From NCBI GenBank assembly GCA_037044905.1, contig JBAOKB010000181.1, positions 170,516-234,515 of the forward strand: a DNA stretch of 64,000 nucleotides, given 5' to 3'. The position numbers were made by a program, and so were the translations under genes. Source of the stretch: Hortaea werneckii. Its lineage: Eukaryota; Ascomycota; Dothideomycetes; Mycosphaerellales; Teratosphaeriaceae. Below, one piece after another: positions 18,916-30,058 of the stretch. The notes below the pieces were generated by a model, which saw only the letters and a program-made list of their open reading frames with translations, did not search any database and was not told the DNA's origin. The first letter of the stretch is position 1; each line of letters opens with the position of its first letter.

Positions 18916-19652
18916 TTATGCAGCAGCCCCAGCCCCACTCCCCTTCCCCTTCTTCTTATCCTCAATCAACTCAATATTATCCTCCGGAATCTTCTCCTCA
19001 TAATGCTCCAACAACCACTCCTCAATATCCTCACTCACATCGCCCTGCACCGTAATCTCCTCCCCGGTCCCGCCCGCATTCTTCGTCACACTACTCCCCG
19101 TCGCGAACTTCTTGCCCAACTCCTTGGCAATCTTCTTCAGGTCGAGCCCGAAGTGCTCGAGCCCCGAGACTTCGGTGACGTATTTGCGCTTGTTGCGCTC
19201 CACGCGCTTGATGTAGATGCGGGAGGTGGCGCGTTTCTCGGCCTCTTTGGCTTCCGTGGCTGAGGCTTTGGCGGCTTTCTTTTGGGCGTCCTTTTCGGCG
19301 CGTTTTTGCGCTTCGACGGAGAGGGTGGAGAGGCCTTCGGCGGTTGAGTCGCCGGAGTAGAGGGTCGCGTGTAGGGAGGGGTGGTGTTGGGCTAGCCAGT
19401 CGGAACACTTTTTGGTGGTGCCGCCGTATTCACAGTACTGTTGATCGGGTGTGGGTTAGTTGAGGGTACTCATTGGAAGGTGTAGAGCTGGAGTGGCGTG
19501 GCTTCATCGTCATGTCGGTGGAAGGCAGAATGGGTGGACAGCAGGTAGGTAAGGAGGATCATACCTACTTCTGGCGGAAGACTGCAGACGCCGCAGTAAA
19601 CGACGGATTTGGCGGGGCGGAGATCAGAGGGGGGCGGAGCGGTGGTAGCCAT
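18916..19652 (-). CDS. TMA22: Tma22/DENR translation factor
   Basis: Exons 19652-19569 and 19437-18916 with a 131-nt intron at 19438-19568 (GTAGGT..AACAG) give 201 residues. The N-terminal Cys-rich module (VVYCGVCSLPPEYCEYGG, with CSDW after it) is split by the intron between PPE and YCEYGG. A Lys/Ala-rich helix follows (EAQKRAEKDAQKKAAKA). The C-terminal SUI1/eIF1-like domain starts at about 120 (SRIYIKRVERNKRKYVTEVSG, then GLDLKKIAKELGKKFATG and EITVQGDVSEDIEEWLLEHY). DENR with Tma20/MCT-1 recycles post-termination 40S subunits and promotes reinitiation. An inverted MITE pair flanks the gene. TACCTAGGTA lies about 141 bp upstream of the ATG. Confidence 0.95.
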
Positions 19653-20629
19653 TTTGAATCCAAAGCAACCTTGGTGGTCGAAGTACAGGAGTGACTGTGT
19701 TGTGACGGCAGTGGGATGATTGATTGACAGATGGATGGAGGGGCAGCCAGTAGAAGGTGGGGCAATCGCTTGGCGTGCCTCGTCTCGCATACTACCTAGG
19801 TACCTCCTAGCGATAGAATAGGTAGATTGACTACAGCAAGATCTAATCTCCTACATATTCGACTCTTAACACATGTTTTCGAAGACGTTATGGACAAGAC
19901 GAATCTAGGTAGGAAGAGTACAGTCTAAACTAACTATAAGAATCGCGAAAGTCCGTTGTGTCTCATTGCTATAGATCGAGTACTGTTAACCTAAGGTACA
20001 ATACAGTAGCGTAGCAAAAACTCCAACGGAGATTGTGAGTATAGAGCGGTATTGCTAGTCAGAAGATTCCTATATCGAGTCTGGACTGTAAGAGAAAACT
20101 TCATTCACGAAAACAACAATCAACAATCCTTCACTATGTACACGTTTCCCTTTCGATTCCTCATCCTTCCTCTCTACATCTCTTTCTACAAAGAAAAACC
20201 CCCGACTTCTCAATAACCCTCCAGGAGCTCAAGACCCATGCAAAGCCAGATCGGAGCGAGCAAAGGGCAAAAAGCGAAAAACGAAATAGAATAAAAAAAG
20301 GAAGCGGGTAAGGGGAGCAGGTCTTCCAGGAAGATTTGATCCCTGAAAGGGAACGCTCCCCATCTGACCCCGATCAACACCTGCTGCGCATCGAATCACT
20401 TTCCCTCCAATTTCCCCTTCGTCCGTCACACCTTCTAGCACACTCCTTCCTTCCTCCTCTTCCCCCTCTTCCCCTGTACCCTCTTCCTGTCCATCTCCCC
20501 CTTCCTCCCCTCTTTCCTCTCTGTTTCTCTCTCTATTTCCAGATCCCGCATCCGTGCATATCGATCCTTTTTCGTCAAAAATGGGGGGGAAAACAGAACA
20601 AAAGAACTCCCTATGCAAACCCCCATCTC
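19653..20629. other. Intergenic with MITE and CT-rich tract
   Basis: About 980 bp between TMA22 (upstream side) and the 3' end of SLA1. It contains TACCTAGGTA at 19793-19802, the MITE at 19921-20088, and a strongly pyrimidine-rich plus strand at 20400-20540 (purine-rich in the SLA1 3' untranslated region). Confidence 0.4.
19921..20088 (-). mobile_element. MITE copy with intact TA target duplication
   Basis: The best-preserved copy, 168 bp. It starts CAGTCTAAACTAACTATAAG and ends CGAGTCTGGACTG, and is bracketed by TA (19919-19920 and 20089-20090). CAGT termini and a TA duplication are the marks of Tc1/mariner-derived MITEs. It holds no coding capacity. The opposite strand aligns along its length with the copy at 18326-18500. 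Confidence 0.88.
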
Positions 20630-23600
20630 TTAAAACCCAAAAGGATTTTGCGGAGCTAGCGGGAAAAAATTAACAAGTCAGCACTCAAAAGTTACCTCTT
20701 TTGAGAACAGGGGGAAAAAAGAAAAGAGAAAAAAAAAAAAAGAAGGAGAGACTTACTAGCTTTAGCCAAATTCGCCCGTCCCGTAGCCTGAGCCTGCAAT
20801 GGCGCCTGACCCCCCGTAACCCCGAACCTAACAGGGGGCACGGGACCCGTTTTCTGCGGCTGCAGCGGCTGCTGCAGCGCCTGTCCAGGCCCGAACACAC
20901 CTCCTGTCTGCTGGGGCGGCAGCTGCGGCTGCTGTTGTTGCGGAGGGGGAGGAGGGGGTTGGAAACCACCACCTGTTGCAGTGCCGTTCATACCCATGCC
21001 CATACTCATACCGGTAGGTTGGCCCATGCCACCGACGGGAGTAAAAGACCGGCCGGGGAGTCCGCCTAGAGAGGGGTCGGCGAAGGGACTCCCCGTCTGC
21101 GCGCCGTTGACGAGCTGTTGTTGGTAATTCGGCTGCGGGGGCTGCATGCCCATCCCCATCCCTATGCCTCCCTGTCCTCCCGGCATACCGCCGGTGAACC
21201 CACCACCGTAATGGTATCCCTGCGCGGCCTGCCCAAAAGAAGATTGTGGCTGGAACGCCATCCCCGTTGGCTGGGGCTGCATGGCTGGATACCCTTGCTG
21301 TTGCTGCTGCTGGGGCGGGAAACCCTGCTGTGGTTGCTGCGGATACCCTTGCTGGGGAGGCATCCCCGCGTATCCGCCGTACGCACCCGTCTGCATCCCC
21401 TGCTGCGGCTGCGGCATATACCCCGTCAACTGCGGTTGGAGGGGCGGCGGGGCAAAGCCCCCAGATTGCTGGGGGTTCTGGAACCCTGGTGCGCTGGCGG
21501 CGCGCGGTGGTGGGGCCAGGGGTCCGGTTTGTTGTTGTTGCAGCGCGGGCGGAGGAGCGGGACGTTGACGCGGTGGGGCAGCGGTAGGTTGGGGTTTGAG
21601 GGCTGCGATCTTGTCGAAGAGGGCTTGGTCGGCGCCTTGTTGTTGGGTAGGTTGAGGTTGTTGTTGCTGTTGGGCAGGTGGACTCTGGACAGGAGCAGGA
21701 GAGGTGGCGGGTTGTTGCGGGGCGGTGGGTTGGGGTTGGAGGGGCATAGCTAGGAGACTGAGGTCGTCGTTCTGCGCGGCAGGCGGGGGTTTAGGTTGCT
21801 CGGTTGCAGGTTTCGCAGCCTCCGCTGCTGGCGCCGCTGCAGGTGTTGCGCTCCTCGCGGGTTTGACATCCCATGCGTCGTCTTCGAACCCATCCGCTGT
21901 CCCCTTTGCCTCACGTCCGGTCGGAGCAGCAGTGAGAGGCGTGGCTTTTCCATCCGCAGGAGGCGGCGGACTCTTCGACTTGAATGCGTTCTCATCAACG
22001 ACATCGTTCGTCTGTACCGCAGGCGCCGGCCGACCCTTGCGGGTGTTGTTCCTCAAAGCACCGCCAGGGCCGGAGAAGAGACCACCCTCACCACCGGTAG
22101 CACTAGGACTGGCAGCACCGCTTCCGGTGCCCTGATCGCCGACCATCTGCGGAAGCGCACCCCCTTCTACGCCCTTCTTCCGGCCATACTTATTATCCAA
22201 CGTCTTCATCACCCGGAGGATATCGCCTTCCTTCAATCCGAGCGTACGGAGCAGCTGCTCATTGACCTCAGGCAGAATCTCCGGACCCATCTCGTCCTTG
22301 GAGAAAGCGTTGGCGTAGCGCTCACAGATCTGCGGGTTGACGCCACAGGACAGGAAGAAGTCGAACCAGTCGTACTCGTCCTCCTTCTTGGGCTGGGGCG
22401 GCTGGACGGAAGCCCCAGCGGCAGCCGAACTGCCATTGCGCTCCCTCGCCGACGAAGACTCCCGCTCCTTGTTCTTCTTCTGCGTCGACCGCCGCTTGAT
22501 GTCGCTCAGCGGCTTGTCCTCGTCGAGCGACTTGCCCGTGACGTCCTCGACGTACTCTAAATCTTCCACGGCCATCTTGGACACGGGCACGGCGATCTTG
22601 ACCCCGTTCAGCTTGTGCAGATGGATCTTGCCCTCCCTGAGCCCGATAAATTCCGCTTCGACCTTGAACGTGCCGGAGCGATCGGTCCACGTCCGCACCC
22701 GATCCATATTCGGTTTGCTCTTGGGCGCATCCTTGGAACTCCGCGAGGACTTCCCATGATCAGCGCGCGAACTCCTCCGAGCCTCATCACCAGCAAGCGA
22801 AGAACCACGCTCAGGGATCGTCGAGCCCCTCGAACCCTTGCCGACCCCAGCGCTCTCCCTCGTCAACCGCTCCTCCTCCATCCGGTTCTGCTCAACCGTA
22901 CTCCTCGCGCTGGCCAACCCACTCACGCCATCCCCACCACTCCGAGGCAAAGTCCCCGTCACCTCTACATACGAACTGGGCACAACCCCTTCCTTCCCAT
23001 TCCGCAACCGCCGCACCATCCACCACTCCTCACTCTTACTATCATCCAAGACAACCACCTCGTCGTCGACCGCCACACTGACCTCATCCTCGCCCTGCGC
23101 CATAAACTCATACAACATCTTACCCGTCCTCAACCCACCGGAACCAGACCCCGACGCAGCCGTATAAATCTCCCGTAGTCCCTCCGCGCGGACCGCGCCC
23201 GCCAGCTCGCCCAGATGCGCGACAATCTCCTGCGCGGTATCCTTGGACCCGGCATGGAAGTCCACGCTCTTGCTCGGCCGCACCAGCTCGACGAAGACGT
23301 GTTTTCCCTCGATCGAGTAGTGCGTCAGTTTCTCCGCGCTCCACTCTTTGCTCGGCCCGTCCTTGGACTTCTCCGGCGAGATCATGATCACGCCTTTGGA
23401 GATGTTGAGGCCGAGGATGGTGGGCATCTTGCGCGATTTGCCCAGGTGCGAGACCATTTCGTGGATGTTGTAGATGCGGAAGCCGCTGGGCGAGGAGGGG
23501 ATTTCGTCCGGGTCCGGGTATGAGGTGTTAGGGGTGTAGCGGTTGGGCTGGGGAGAGGGTGCCATGGCTGGTGGGGAGCGGGCGGTGGGGGGTGGCGAGG

Positions 23601-24348
23601 ACATGACTTGGGATTGTGGACGTGGGGGTGGTGGTGGGGCTTCTTCTTCCTCGCTTTCTTCGGGGGTGTATTGGGGTCGCTGGGGCAGGGGCGGGGAGGC
23701 GTATCCTCTGTCGGCGGTGGATCCACCTCCGCCTCCGCCCGTCTTCTGCTGGATGATGCCCGCCAGTGCGGCGGCGGGGTTGTTCGAGGGAGGCTCCGGC
23801 GAAGGAGTGGGCGCCATGCCCGGGTCGGGGTAATCTGCCTCACCCGGCAATGGCTCCTCGTCGTGTGCGCTGGGCCTGCTCGGCATGGGTGGAGGCGCAA
23901 GCTGTCTCTGTTGCGGCGCTGGGCTCGCCAGGGGTGAATCGTCGTCCGGCTCTGATGCTGCTGCCGCTGCACCACCCGTCTCGATGTAGATAGCCGGCGC
24001 GAATCCATACTGACCCCGTGACCCGACCAGGGTCCAATCCGGATCGCTCTCATCGTACACCTCGAGCTGAGTGCCTTCCTCAAAACTCAGCTCCTCGTCC
24101 GTCTGCTTGGAGTAATCGTACAGGGCCTTGGCCGCCTTGCTCGGTTGCACCTTTTCCACGTAGTTGTTTGGCACCAGGCCCTCGGGCTCGTCATCGTCGT
24201 CCGAGGCGGCCTTCCGCTTGCATTTCCACCAGTCGTCCTCGGTCGACTTCTCCAGCACGAAGAGGATGTCGTTCTCGCTGATGGTGAGCTCCTCGGCCGA
24301 ATTGGCCGGGTAGTCATAGAGGGCGCGGACGACGTCGACGAAGACCAT
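20630..24348 (-). CDS. SLA1: Sla1-type endocytic actin adaptor
   Basis: Exon 1 is 24348-20757 and exon 2 is 20655-20630, with a 101-nt intron at 20656-20756 (GTAAGT..CCGCTAG), giving 1205 residues. In order: SH3-1 (about 4-65, VVRALYDYPANSAEELTI), SH3-2 (about 70-130, AKALYDYSKQTDEELSF), a Pro-rich linker, a folded middle region (MPTILGLNISKGVIMI), SH3-3 (about 408-470), SHD1 (about 548-610, RTWTDRSGTFKVEAEFIG), SHD2/SAM-like (about 657-720, YDWFDFFLSCGVNPQICERY) and a long Gln/Pro-rich tail with LxxQxTG-type repeats. The micro-exon supplies the ending PQNPFGF, with an NPF motif. Sla1 links clathrin cargo with Pan1/End3 and Las17 at endocytic sites. The start ATG at 24348 precedes the first SH3 domain directly. 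Confidence 0.93.
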
Positions 24349-25784
24349 GGTCGGCGGGGGGTGGGAGACGATGCTATCGGGATCGGCGGTCGGACATGCA
24401 CGCGAGAGTTGGTCGGATGGTGGGAGGGTGGGTTTCAGGAGGCGGATGGGGGGTGGGTGAGTCCGGTCAGCGGGGATTGAAGACAGGTGGATAGTCGTGA
24501 GGCGCTGGTGCACAATCGCCTTCCAATGCCGAGTGAGTCCAATGGGGTGTGAGTGGTATGTAGGATGATGTTCCCACTTCTTCCCGAGAGTAGCAACCTC
24601 AGGCGGCGTTCCCAGTTGAAGGTTCGCGAGGTTGTCATGCCAAGCAGCGTCATTCAATGCATGGACCACGTGCCTCCGCATTTCCCATCTCCTCGCGATC
24701 AGAGCGTCTCCCCGTCGGGCATCGTCGCTTCAATCACCCTTGACTGCCGATATATTACCTAGGTACTACCTTACATCGGATAGACAGATCAAGGTACAGC
24801 AGTAGGCATGCACATTCACTCTGTCGGCGCTCTTCTTCGTCACTGCGGATGGAAGTCGAGCAACAGCATGCCTCACTGGACTCTCCAATAGTCTCACATA
24901 TACGCGACCGACTGCTTACCGATATCTTGCCTCAGCACATGGTGTCCGAACCGGGGAGAGCTGGCGGTTCTACAATGGGCATGACAGTGATCGTCTGTAT
25001 TTGCCACCCTGCGGCGCTGGGAGTTCATGGCGCGAGCAGAACGCAATGGTCATTGACGTCTTTGTTGAAATGCTCCGGAACGAGCTTGTTGCGCGGATGC
25101 GGGTCATGATTACTCCGCCAAACGACGATAGACACGCCGACCCACAGCAACGTCTTCTTGAACATGAGAAGGCTCGAGGTTGGTGCTGCAAGGTACAGTA
25201 TCTACGGTATCCAAGTCCTCTATTGGATTCCGTCGCGCCGCCTTTTCATTCGTGTCCCACGTGTCGACCAAAGCCTAGCGAGTGCTGTCAGAACCGGGAG
25301 GCATACCACAGACCATCCCGCCAAAGTCATGGTTGGCACAATGGTGTCTTAGAGGGCGGCATCATGTCAAAAGTGAACGACGTCTATGAAGCACCTCCTG
25401 GGAGTTTGCCTGGCTGAGGGTGGCAAATCGCCGTAATAGGCAACTCGGTCAAGATGACTCCAAACGAAAGCACTGGATAACGATATTTTCAATAGGGGCT
25501 CTCCCATGCCAACACCCCTTCGGCATTCACTGAGTATTGTCTTTCTCTCTGCCACTCCTTCACAGGACTCACAAGTCATCGAGACGCACCTTCCACTTTC
25601 ATTCATCCGCTCTTTCCCTTTTCGTATTTTTGCGACTCGGGTTGCTAGGCAACACCGCCGTCACTACAACCACACAATTTGTCCCCTTTTCTTTCGGAAA
25701 ATCAACTCAGCACTATTCAACACAAAGCTCGAAAACTTCAAAACCCAAGACCAAAAAGACAACCACATCCAATCCCGCTCCAAG
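24349..25784. promoter_or_regulatory. Divergent intergenic region with possible decayed coding
   Basis: About 1.4 kb upstream of SLA1 and of the Pro-rich hypothetical. It carries TACCTAGGTA at 24756-24765 and a stretch at 24849-25352 that looks like decayed coding. A leader-like A/C-rich region lies at 25660-25784 before the ATG at 25785. Confidence 0.4.
24849..25352 (+). pseudogene. Possible decayed coding region, unrecognised
   Basis: Successive plus-strand frames each look protein-like for 50-65 codons, then pass to another frame: about 24849-24960 (IRDRLLTDILPQHMVSEPG), 24960-25190 (SWREQNAMVIDVFVEMLRNE, then RLLEHEKARG), and 25170-25352 (YSIYGIQVLYWIPSRRLF, then TTDHPAKVMVGTMVS, stop). 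I found no GT..AG pair that joins them. They may be remains of a frameshifted gene, but there is no family match to prove it. Confidence 0.25.
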
Positions 25785-27285
25785 ATGACTCCCCCCACCA
25801 ACGTCCAGTCTCCTCGCCACTCTCGAAACCCCATCATGGACTCGCCACCCTTACCGACCTACACTTACGCCTACACTTCGCCACTCCAGCCCAAAGCGCA
25901 GGCTCCCACCTCTTCTCACGCACTCAACGCACCACCTTCCCCAGCACCCTCAGACCCCACAACCCCTCACCACCCCTCCACCACCACAACCACCACCAGC
26001 AGCAGCAGTCCCATCTATGAAATCCCTTCAACCCCGACCCCCCAACCAGGCACTTCCCGTCCCACCACCCTCATCTATGGCAACCGTCTTTTACACGGCT
26101 CCCTCCACTACATCACCACCTCAGACTTCCTCAACAAATTCTTCGCGCGCTTCCTCGATATCGATGCCGCGAGTGAGCCCGCCGTCGAGGACGTTCGGGA
26201 TCCGTATCTTTTGATCCATTGTGTGCTTGGCCGATCGTGGTGTGATGGGCGATTGCTGCCGGAAATGAAGAAGGGGGACGGGTTTGTAGCCGTGACGGAC
26301 GATTGGGAGATTTTTGAGGAGGAGGAGGAGAGGATGGCATGGGAGGCGGAGGGCAAGGGGGAAGCAGAAGGGTTAGGGAGGTGCGAGTAAGTCTTCTCCA
26401 TTCCCATCAAATACTCTCCCTTTCTCCCCGTTCTACTTCAACTTCAACAGCGTCCAAAGCCCTCTACTAACCCACCCACCCCCAACAGCCTCGACGGGAC
26501 TTACACGCCCTCCGTCCACCTCAACCCCACCACCCTCCAACCCGACCCCAACACCTTCCCCGGCTTCCTCACCCGATCAGAAGAAACCCCCTCCCCCCCA
26601 TCCAAATCCAACAACCTCCTCCTAGCCCTCCCCCTCGGGATCCCCATCCCCCAGAACCCCTCCCCAACCACCACCACCACCACCAAATTCTCCCCCACCC
26701 CTCCCCACCCTTTCTACCTCCTCCACCCCCCACCGAAACTCTATCCCCCGCACCCCATCCCCCCGCACCTCTTCGCCCTCATCTCCCGCATCCAGCACGT
26801 CGCGGCGCTCCCGGAATCCAAGGCCCTCACGCGCGGCGGCGTGCGCAGGGATGTGTTGAGGCGGGAGTTTGGGTCTGTGGGGGGGTGGGAGGGGGAAAGG
26901 CCGTTGGATACGAGGGTTCGAGGGAGGATAGGGGCGGGGTTGGGGGGAGAGGAGGATGTACAGGGGGATGGGGACGCAGGAGCGGGAGAGGAAAGTGGAG
27001 GGTTTCTTGGCCGGGGAACGGAATTGTGGCGGTTTAGGGGGGATGTTGGGTTGTAAGTTTTCCTTTTCTTCCCCCACCCCCCCCCCCCCTTTTTTTTCGG
27101 TCTTTTTTTATCAAAAAAGGTTCCTCGTACTAATTTGGAACGTGGTAAGGTTCAAACTCGGCCTCTGGATCTCCCTCTGCTGTAAGTCCGGCACCAGTAT
27201 GAAGCGCGCGCTGCAGACGGGCGAGATGGTGGAGCCCTGGTGGATGGAAGTCTTTGTCGATCCGAGGTTGAGGGAGAAGGTGTGA
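25785..27285 (+). CDS. Hypothetical Pro/Thr-rich protein
   Basis: Three exons (25785-26386, 26489-27052, 27150-27285) with introns of 102 nt (GTAAGT..CCAACAG) and 97 nt (GTAAGT..TACTAAT..GTAAG) give 433 residues. An N-terminal Pro/Ser/Thr stretch leads to a folded-looking core: RPTTLIYGNRLLHGSLHYIT, FLNKFFARFLDI, LIHCVLGRSWCDGRLLPEMK and FVAVTDDWEIFEEEEER. Exon 2 has another Pro-rich region, then ALISRIQHVAALPESKALTRGG. Exon 3 ends MKRALQTGEMVEPWWMEVF. The exon 3 block and the perfect TACTAAT branch site support the second intron; without it the frame stops at 27056. No known domain. An in-frame ATG at 25506 gives a less plausible N-terminus. Confidence 0.55.
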
Positions 27286-27899
27286 GGTTCTATCTCGAGG
27301 GCATTAGGAGGGTGATTTGGGGGCTTTGGAGGGTTGCAGATGGGGTTGAAGGGGTGTTGGTGTGGGGGAGGATGGGATGGGAAGGTGGGTGGGGTATGGC
27401 TACGATTAGGCTGGAGTTTCTGCTGGAAGGGAAATGGGGTGGAGGGACAAAAGGGAATACAGCAGCAGGAAGGGATGGATCGTGGTTTCGGAAGTCTTGT
27501 AGGGAAAGTTGGTGTCGCTAAGTACGAAGCACAATGGACATTGTTGGGAGAGTGTGTCACTTATGCGGCGCTTTGCAGTAGTACTGCCGCCCGCCTGCAG
27601 GTATGTCTCATATCTCTCTTTTGCTGTGATGGAATTGAGCGACTGTAGGGTGCTTTCGTCTGTCTCACCGTAGGCAAAGAAAGCAATGTAAGTGTATGTT
27701 CAAGTAACGTCTATATCAGAGCGGCGTTTCCTAACCATTTTTCTTTCTTCCATACTCAATCTTTCTTACCCACAGAGACCCAAATTCCTTCCCTACTGCA
27801 AGCAAGAGAAAATCCTACCCGCGAAGTAACAGATTCACACCGACCACTCCATTTTTCCTAAGACGATCTCACATGGGAAGGAGAATCGAAATCAAGTAA
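27286..27899. other. Intergenic between two plus-strand hypotheticals
   Basis: About 610 bp. The first part is G-rich on the plus strand, the later part mixed. No gene or repeat is supported. Confidence 0.35.
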
Positions 27900-28853
27900 A
27901 TGATACCCGCTATACAAAATCTAATCAACTACCTCAACCCAACTAACGCCCACCGCATCGTCAACCTCTCCCCTCACGACCCCTTCGCAATTTTTGGCTT
28001 CATCCTTCTTGCGCTGATAGTACCTATCTCACTCCTCCTCCTGACCGTCGTTGCCCGTCGATCAGTATATTCTATCATGGACAGCGTCCAACATGAGGGG
28101 ATTTATAGGAGGCTTAGGAGGAGTGCGAAGGCGCGGGAGCGGAGGGCACAGCCTCTTTTGCCAATCCGGCGTTCGGGGGAGGTATTGGGGGGTCACGGTG
28201 GCCGAGTGACTCTTGAGCGGGAGCATGAGAAGGAGAAGGAGGGGAGAGGAGGAGGGAAGGGGAAAGGGGTCTCGTTTGTTGATGCTGCGCCAAAGCATCC
28301 TATGCCAAAGCAGCAACAGCAGAAGCAAGCTCCTATCCCTTCTCCTACGAGACCAAACAAACCCACATCGACAAAGAAGCAAGGAAAGGAGCATCGAACT
28401 CAAATACTTCCTCAAACCGTCCCCACCAGATCTCCTCCAATTCGGCCAACACAACGCATTCCCAACTCTCCCGCAACCGCCTACGTACAGGGGAAACCCA
28501 AAACCGCAGTAGCAGGAACACAACCTCCACCCGCCTCCCCACCATCTCCCTCAAATCCCCTTCCATCGAAGCCACAATATCCCCCTCCCACCCCCTCCAA
28601 ATCTCTCCTCACATCACGAAAACCAACAGCGGTGGAAAAACGTCCTACACCCTCCTCCCAAACAACTCACACAAACCCTTCCCGCTCCCCGATCGAACCT
28701 ACATTCGAAGAATTGTTCGATAAATGGGAAGCAGCACAACGAGCGCCGCGAATCGATCTCGTGGTCGAGGAGGATGTCGAGGCGAGGACGGTGTGGTTTG
28801 TGGAGTTGCAGGCGGAGTTGAGAGGCGCGGGTTTGAGGGCGAATTTGGGATGA
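27900..28853 (+). CDS. Hypothetical single-pass membrane protein
   Basis: A single-exon ORF of 317 residues. One strong hydrophobic segment lies at about 28-52 (PFAIFGFILLALIVPISLLLL) followed by basic residues (VARRSVYSIMD, RRLRRSAKARERR), so the C-terminal 260 residues should face the cytosol. That part is Pro/Ser/Thr/Lys-rich, probably disordered, with an ordered-looking C-terminus (PTFEELFDKWEAAQRAPRIDLVV). No domain is recognised. The plus strand is G-rich, then C-rich (28400-28690), then G-rich, so codon third positions change along the gene. Confidence 0.5.
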   Translation: MIPAIQNLINYLNPTNAHRIVNLSPHDPFAIFGFILLALIVPISLLLLTVVARRSVYSIMDSVQHEGIYRRLRRSAKARERRAQPLLPIRRSGEVLGGHGGRVTLEREHEKEKEGRGGGKGKGVSFVDAAPKHPMPKQQQQKQAPIPSPTRPNKPTSTKKQGKEHRTQILPQTVPTRSPPIRPTQRIPNSPATAYVQGKPKTAVAGTQPPPASPPSPSNPLPSKPQYPPPTPSKSLLTSRKPTAVEKRPTPSSQTTHTNPSRSPIEPTFEELFDKWEAAQRAPRIDLVVEEDVEARTVWFVELQAELRGAGLRANLG

Positions 28854-30058
28854 GGAGGGTTCTTTCGGTTTGGTCTTGGTCCTGCTTGTGGATGGATGGA
28901 GGGGCTTGGAGGCTGTTCACCTGGTGGTCTGGCCATCATGTTGTTGGTGTTCAGGGTAGGTGTGCCCGAATACGATGGAAAGCTTTGAGTGGGTATATCG
29001 AGTGGATATGCAAGGGACTGATTTTCCTTTTCCCCCCTATAAGAGAAAAGCAATTCTCTAGGAGGGATTCTAGTATCAGACAAGAACTCTATTGGAAGAA
29101 AGTTACTGAATGTATCTTTTTTTTTCCCCTTCTTCTTTTGAAAATATATTGTTCTCGAAGCTGTCAGGTTGTTAGGAAAAAACCCGTTGCCTTTTCTGCT
29201 TGATAATTCAATCGCCATGAAGATTCAGTGTAAGATACAGCAGCTTCAACAGGGAATGCGCCTTTAAGAGGGAACCTTTACCGGTTTTTGATGACTGTTC
29301 TATATCCCTCCGACGGCTTGAGGTTTTGTGTGTACCTATTCTGCACTGGTCTCAGACTGTAGTAGATTGCTACTACGGTAATTGTCACTGCCGAAGAGAT
29401 CGGGACCGAATCCTTTGCGATTGTTGCATCATTGGCTGATCCCTGGTTGGAGATTCCGGCAGATTATTCGCATCTGTAAGAAGCGATCCTGCGTAATAGA
29501 TGCAGCTTTGTCGATATATACTGCGCTCTTGTTTTTCACAGTGGAGTCTTGCCACAAGTGGAGCCTACTTCAGGTCCTGTGCATTAGGACCATACATTTG
29601 AACAACCCACTTAAGGGTAGTATACAGCTCTATGTACCACAAACAAAGAGAATGCTTACAGGGATCAATTGCTTATCAAATATTCTTCCAGTCAAGTCGC
29701 TAATCTGTGTGGCCTGCAAGGCGAATCCATTGGAGGACCCTCTCAGAATCCACTCCCGGGATACCTATCAGTACCTCTAAACGGGCGAGCTTAGACATTG
29801 AATGGAAGTCTCAGGTGTTCCCCGGCAAAGGTACACCAATTATGGACGAAGATGAAGCGCTTTCTCGCCATATTCTGAGGGCGTCGGAGCGGTGACTGTG
29901 CTATGTGATCGACGTCACCTAACTCCGCAGGACCACTGCCATGTCTTTAGCGGCGGTAAAGAAGGTCGAGTAGAACACCTTCATATATCCCGTAATACCC
30001 AAGACTCTGACCCATCCTTCTCCACAGCCTCCTCCCCCTAACAACCAAGAGAAATTAC
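28854..30058. other. Intergenic, no supported gene
   Basis: About 1.2 kb of moderate-AT sequence between convergent genes. A 132-codon open stretch at 29382-29780 has no domain-like pattern. Nothing recognised. Confidence 0.4.

Noticed and set aside
20229..20659. ORFs on both strands downstream of SLA1
   Set aside because: The region is a pyrimidine-rich tract; the predicted proteins are only Pro/Leu or Glu/Gly runs.
20692..20755. Reading SLA1 straight through its last intron
   Set aside because: The read-through tail is a run of Phe/Leu from an A/T-rich stretch; splicing gives the NPF ending instead.
21118..24083. Many long ORFs antisense or in other frames of SLA1
   Set aside because: High-GC coding with low-complexity codons opens all six frames; only the SLA1 frame has SH3 and SHD domains.
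29382..29780. 132-codon plus-strand ORF
   Set aside because: No domain, no codon pattern like its neighbours, and no splice or promoter support.
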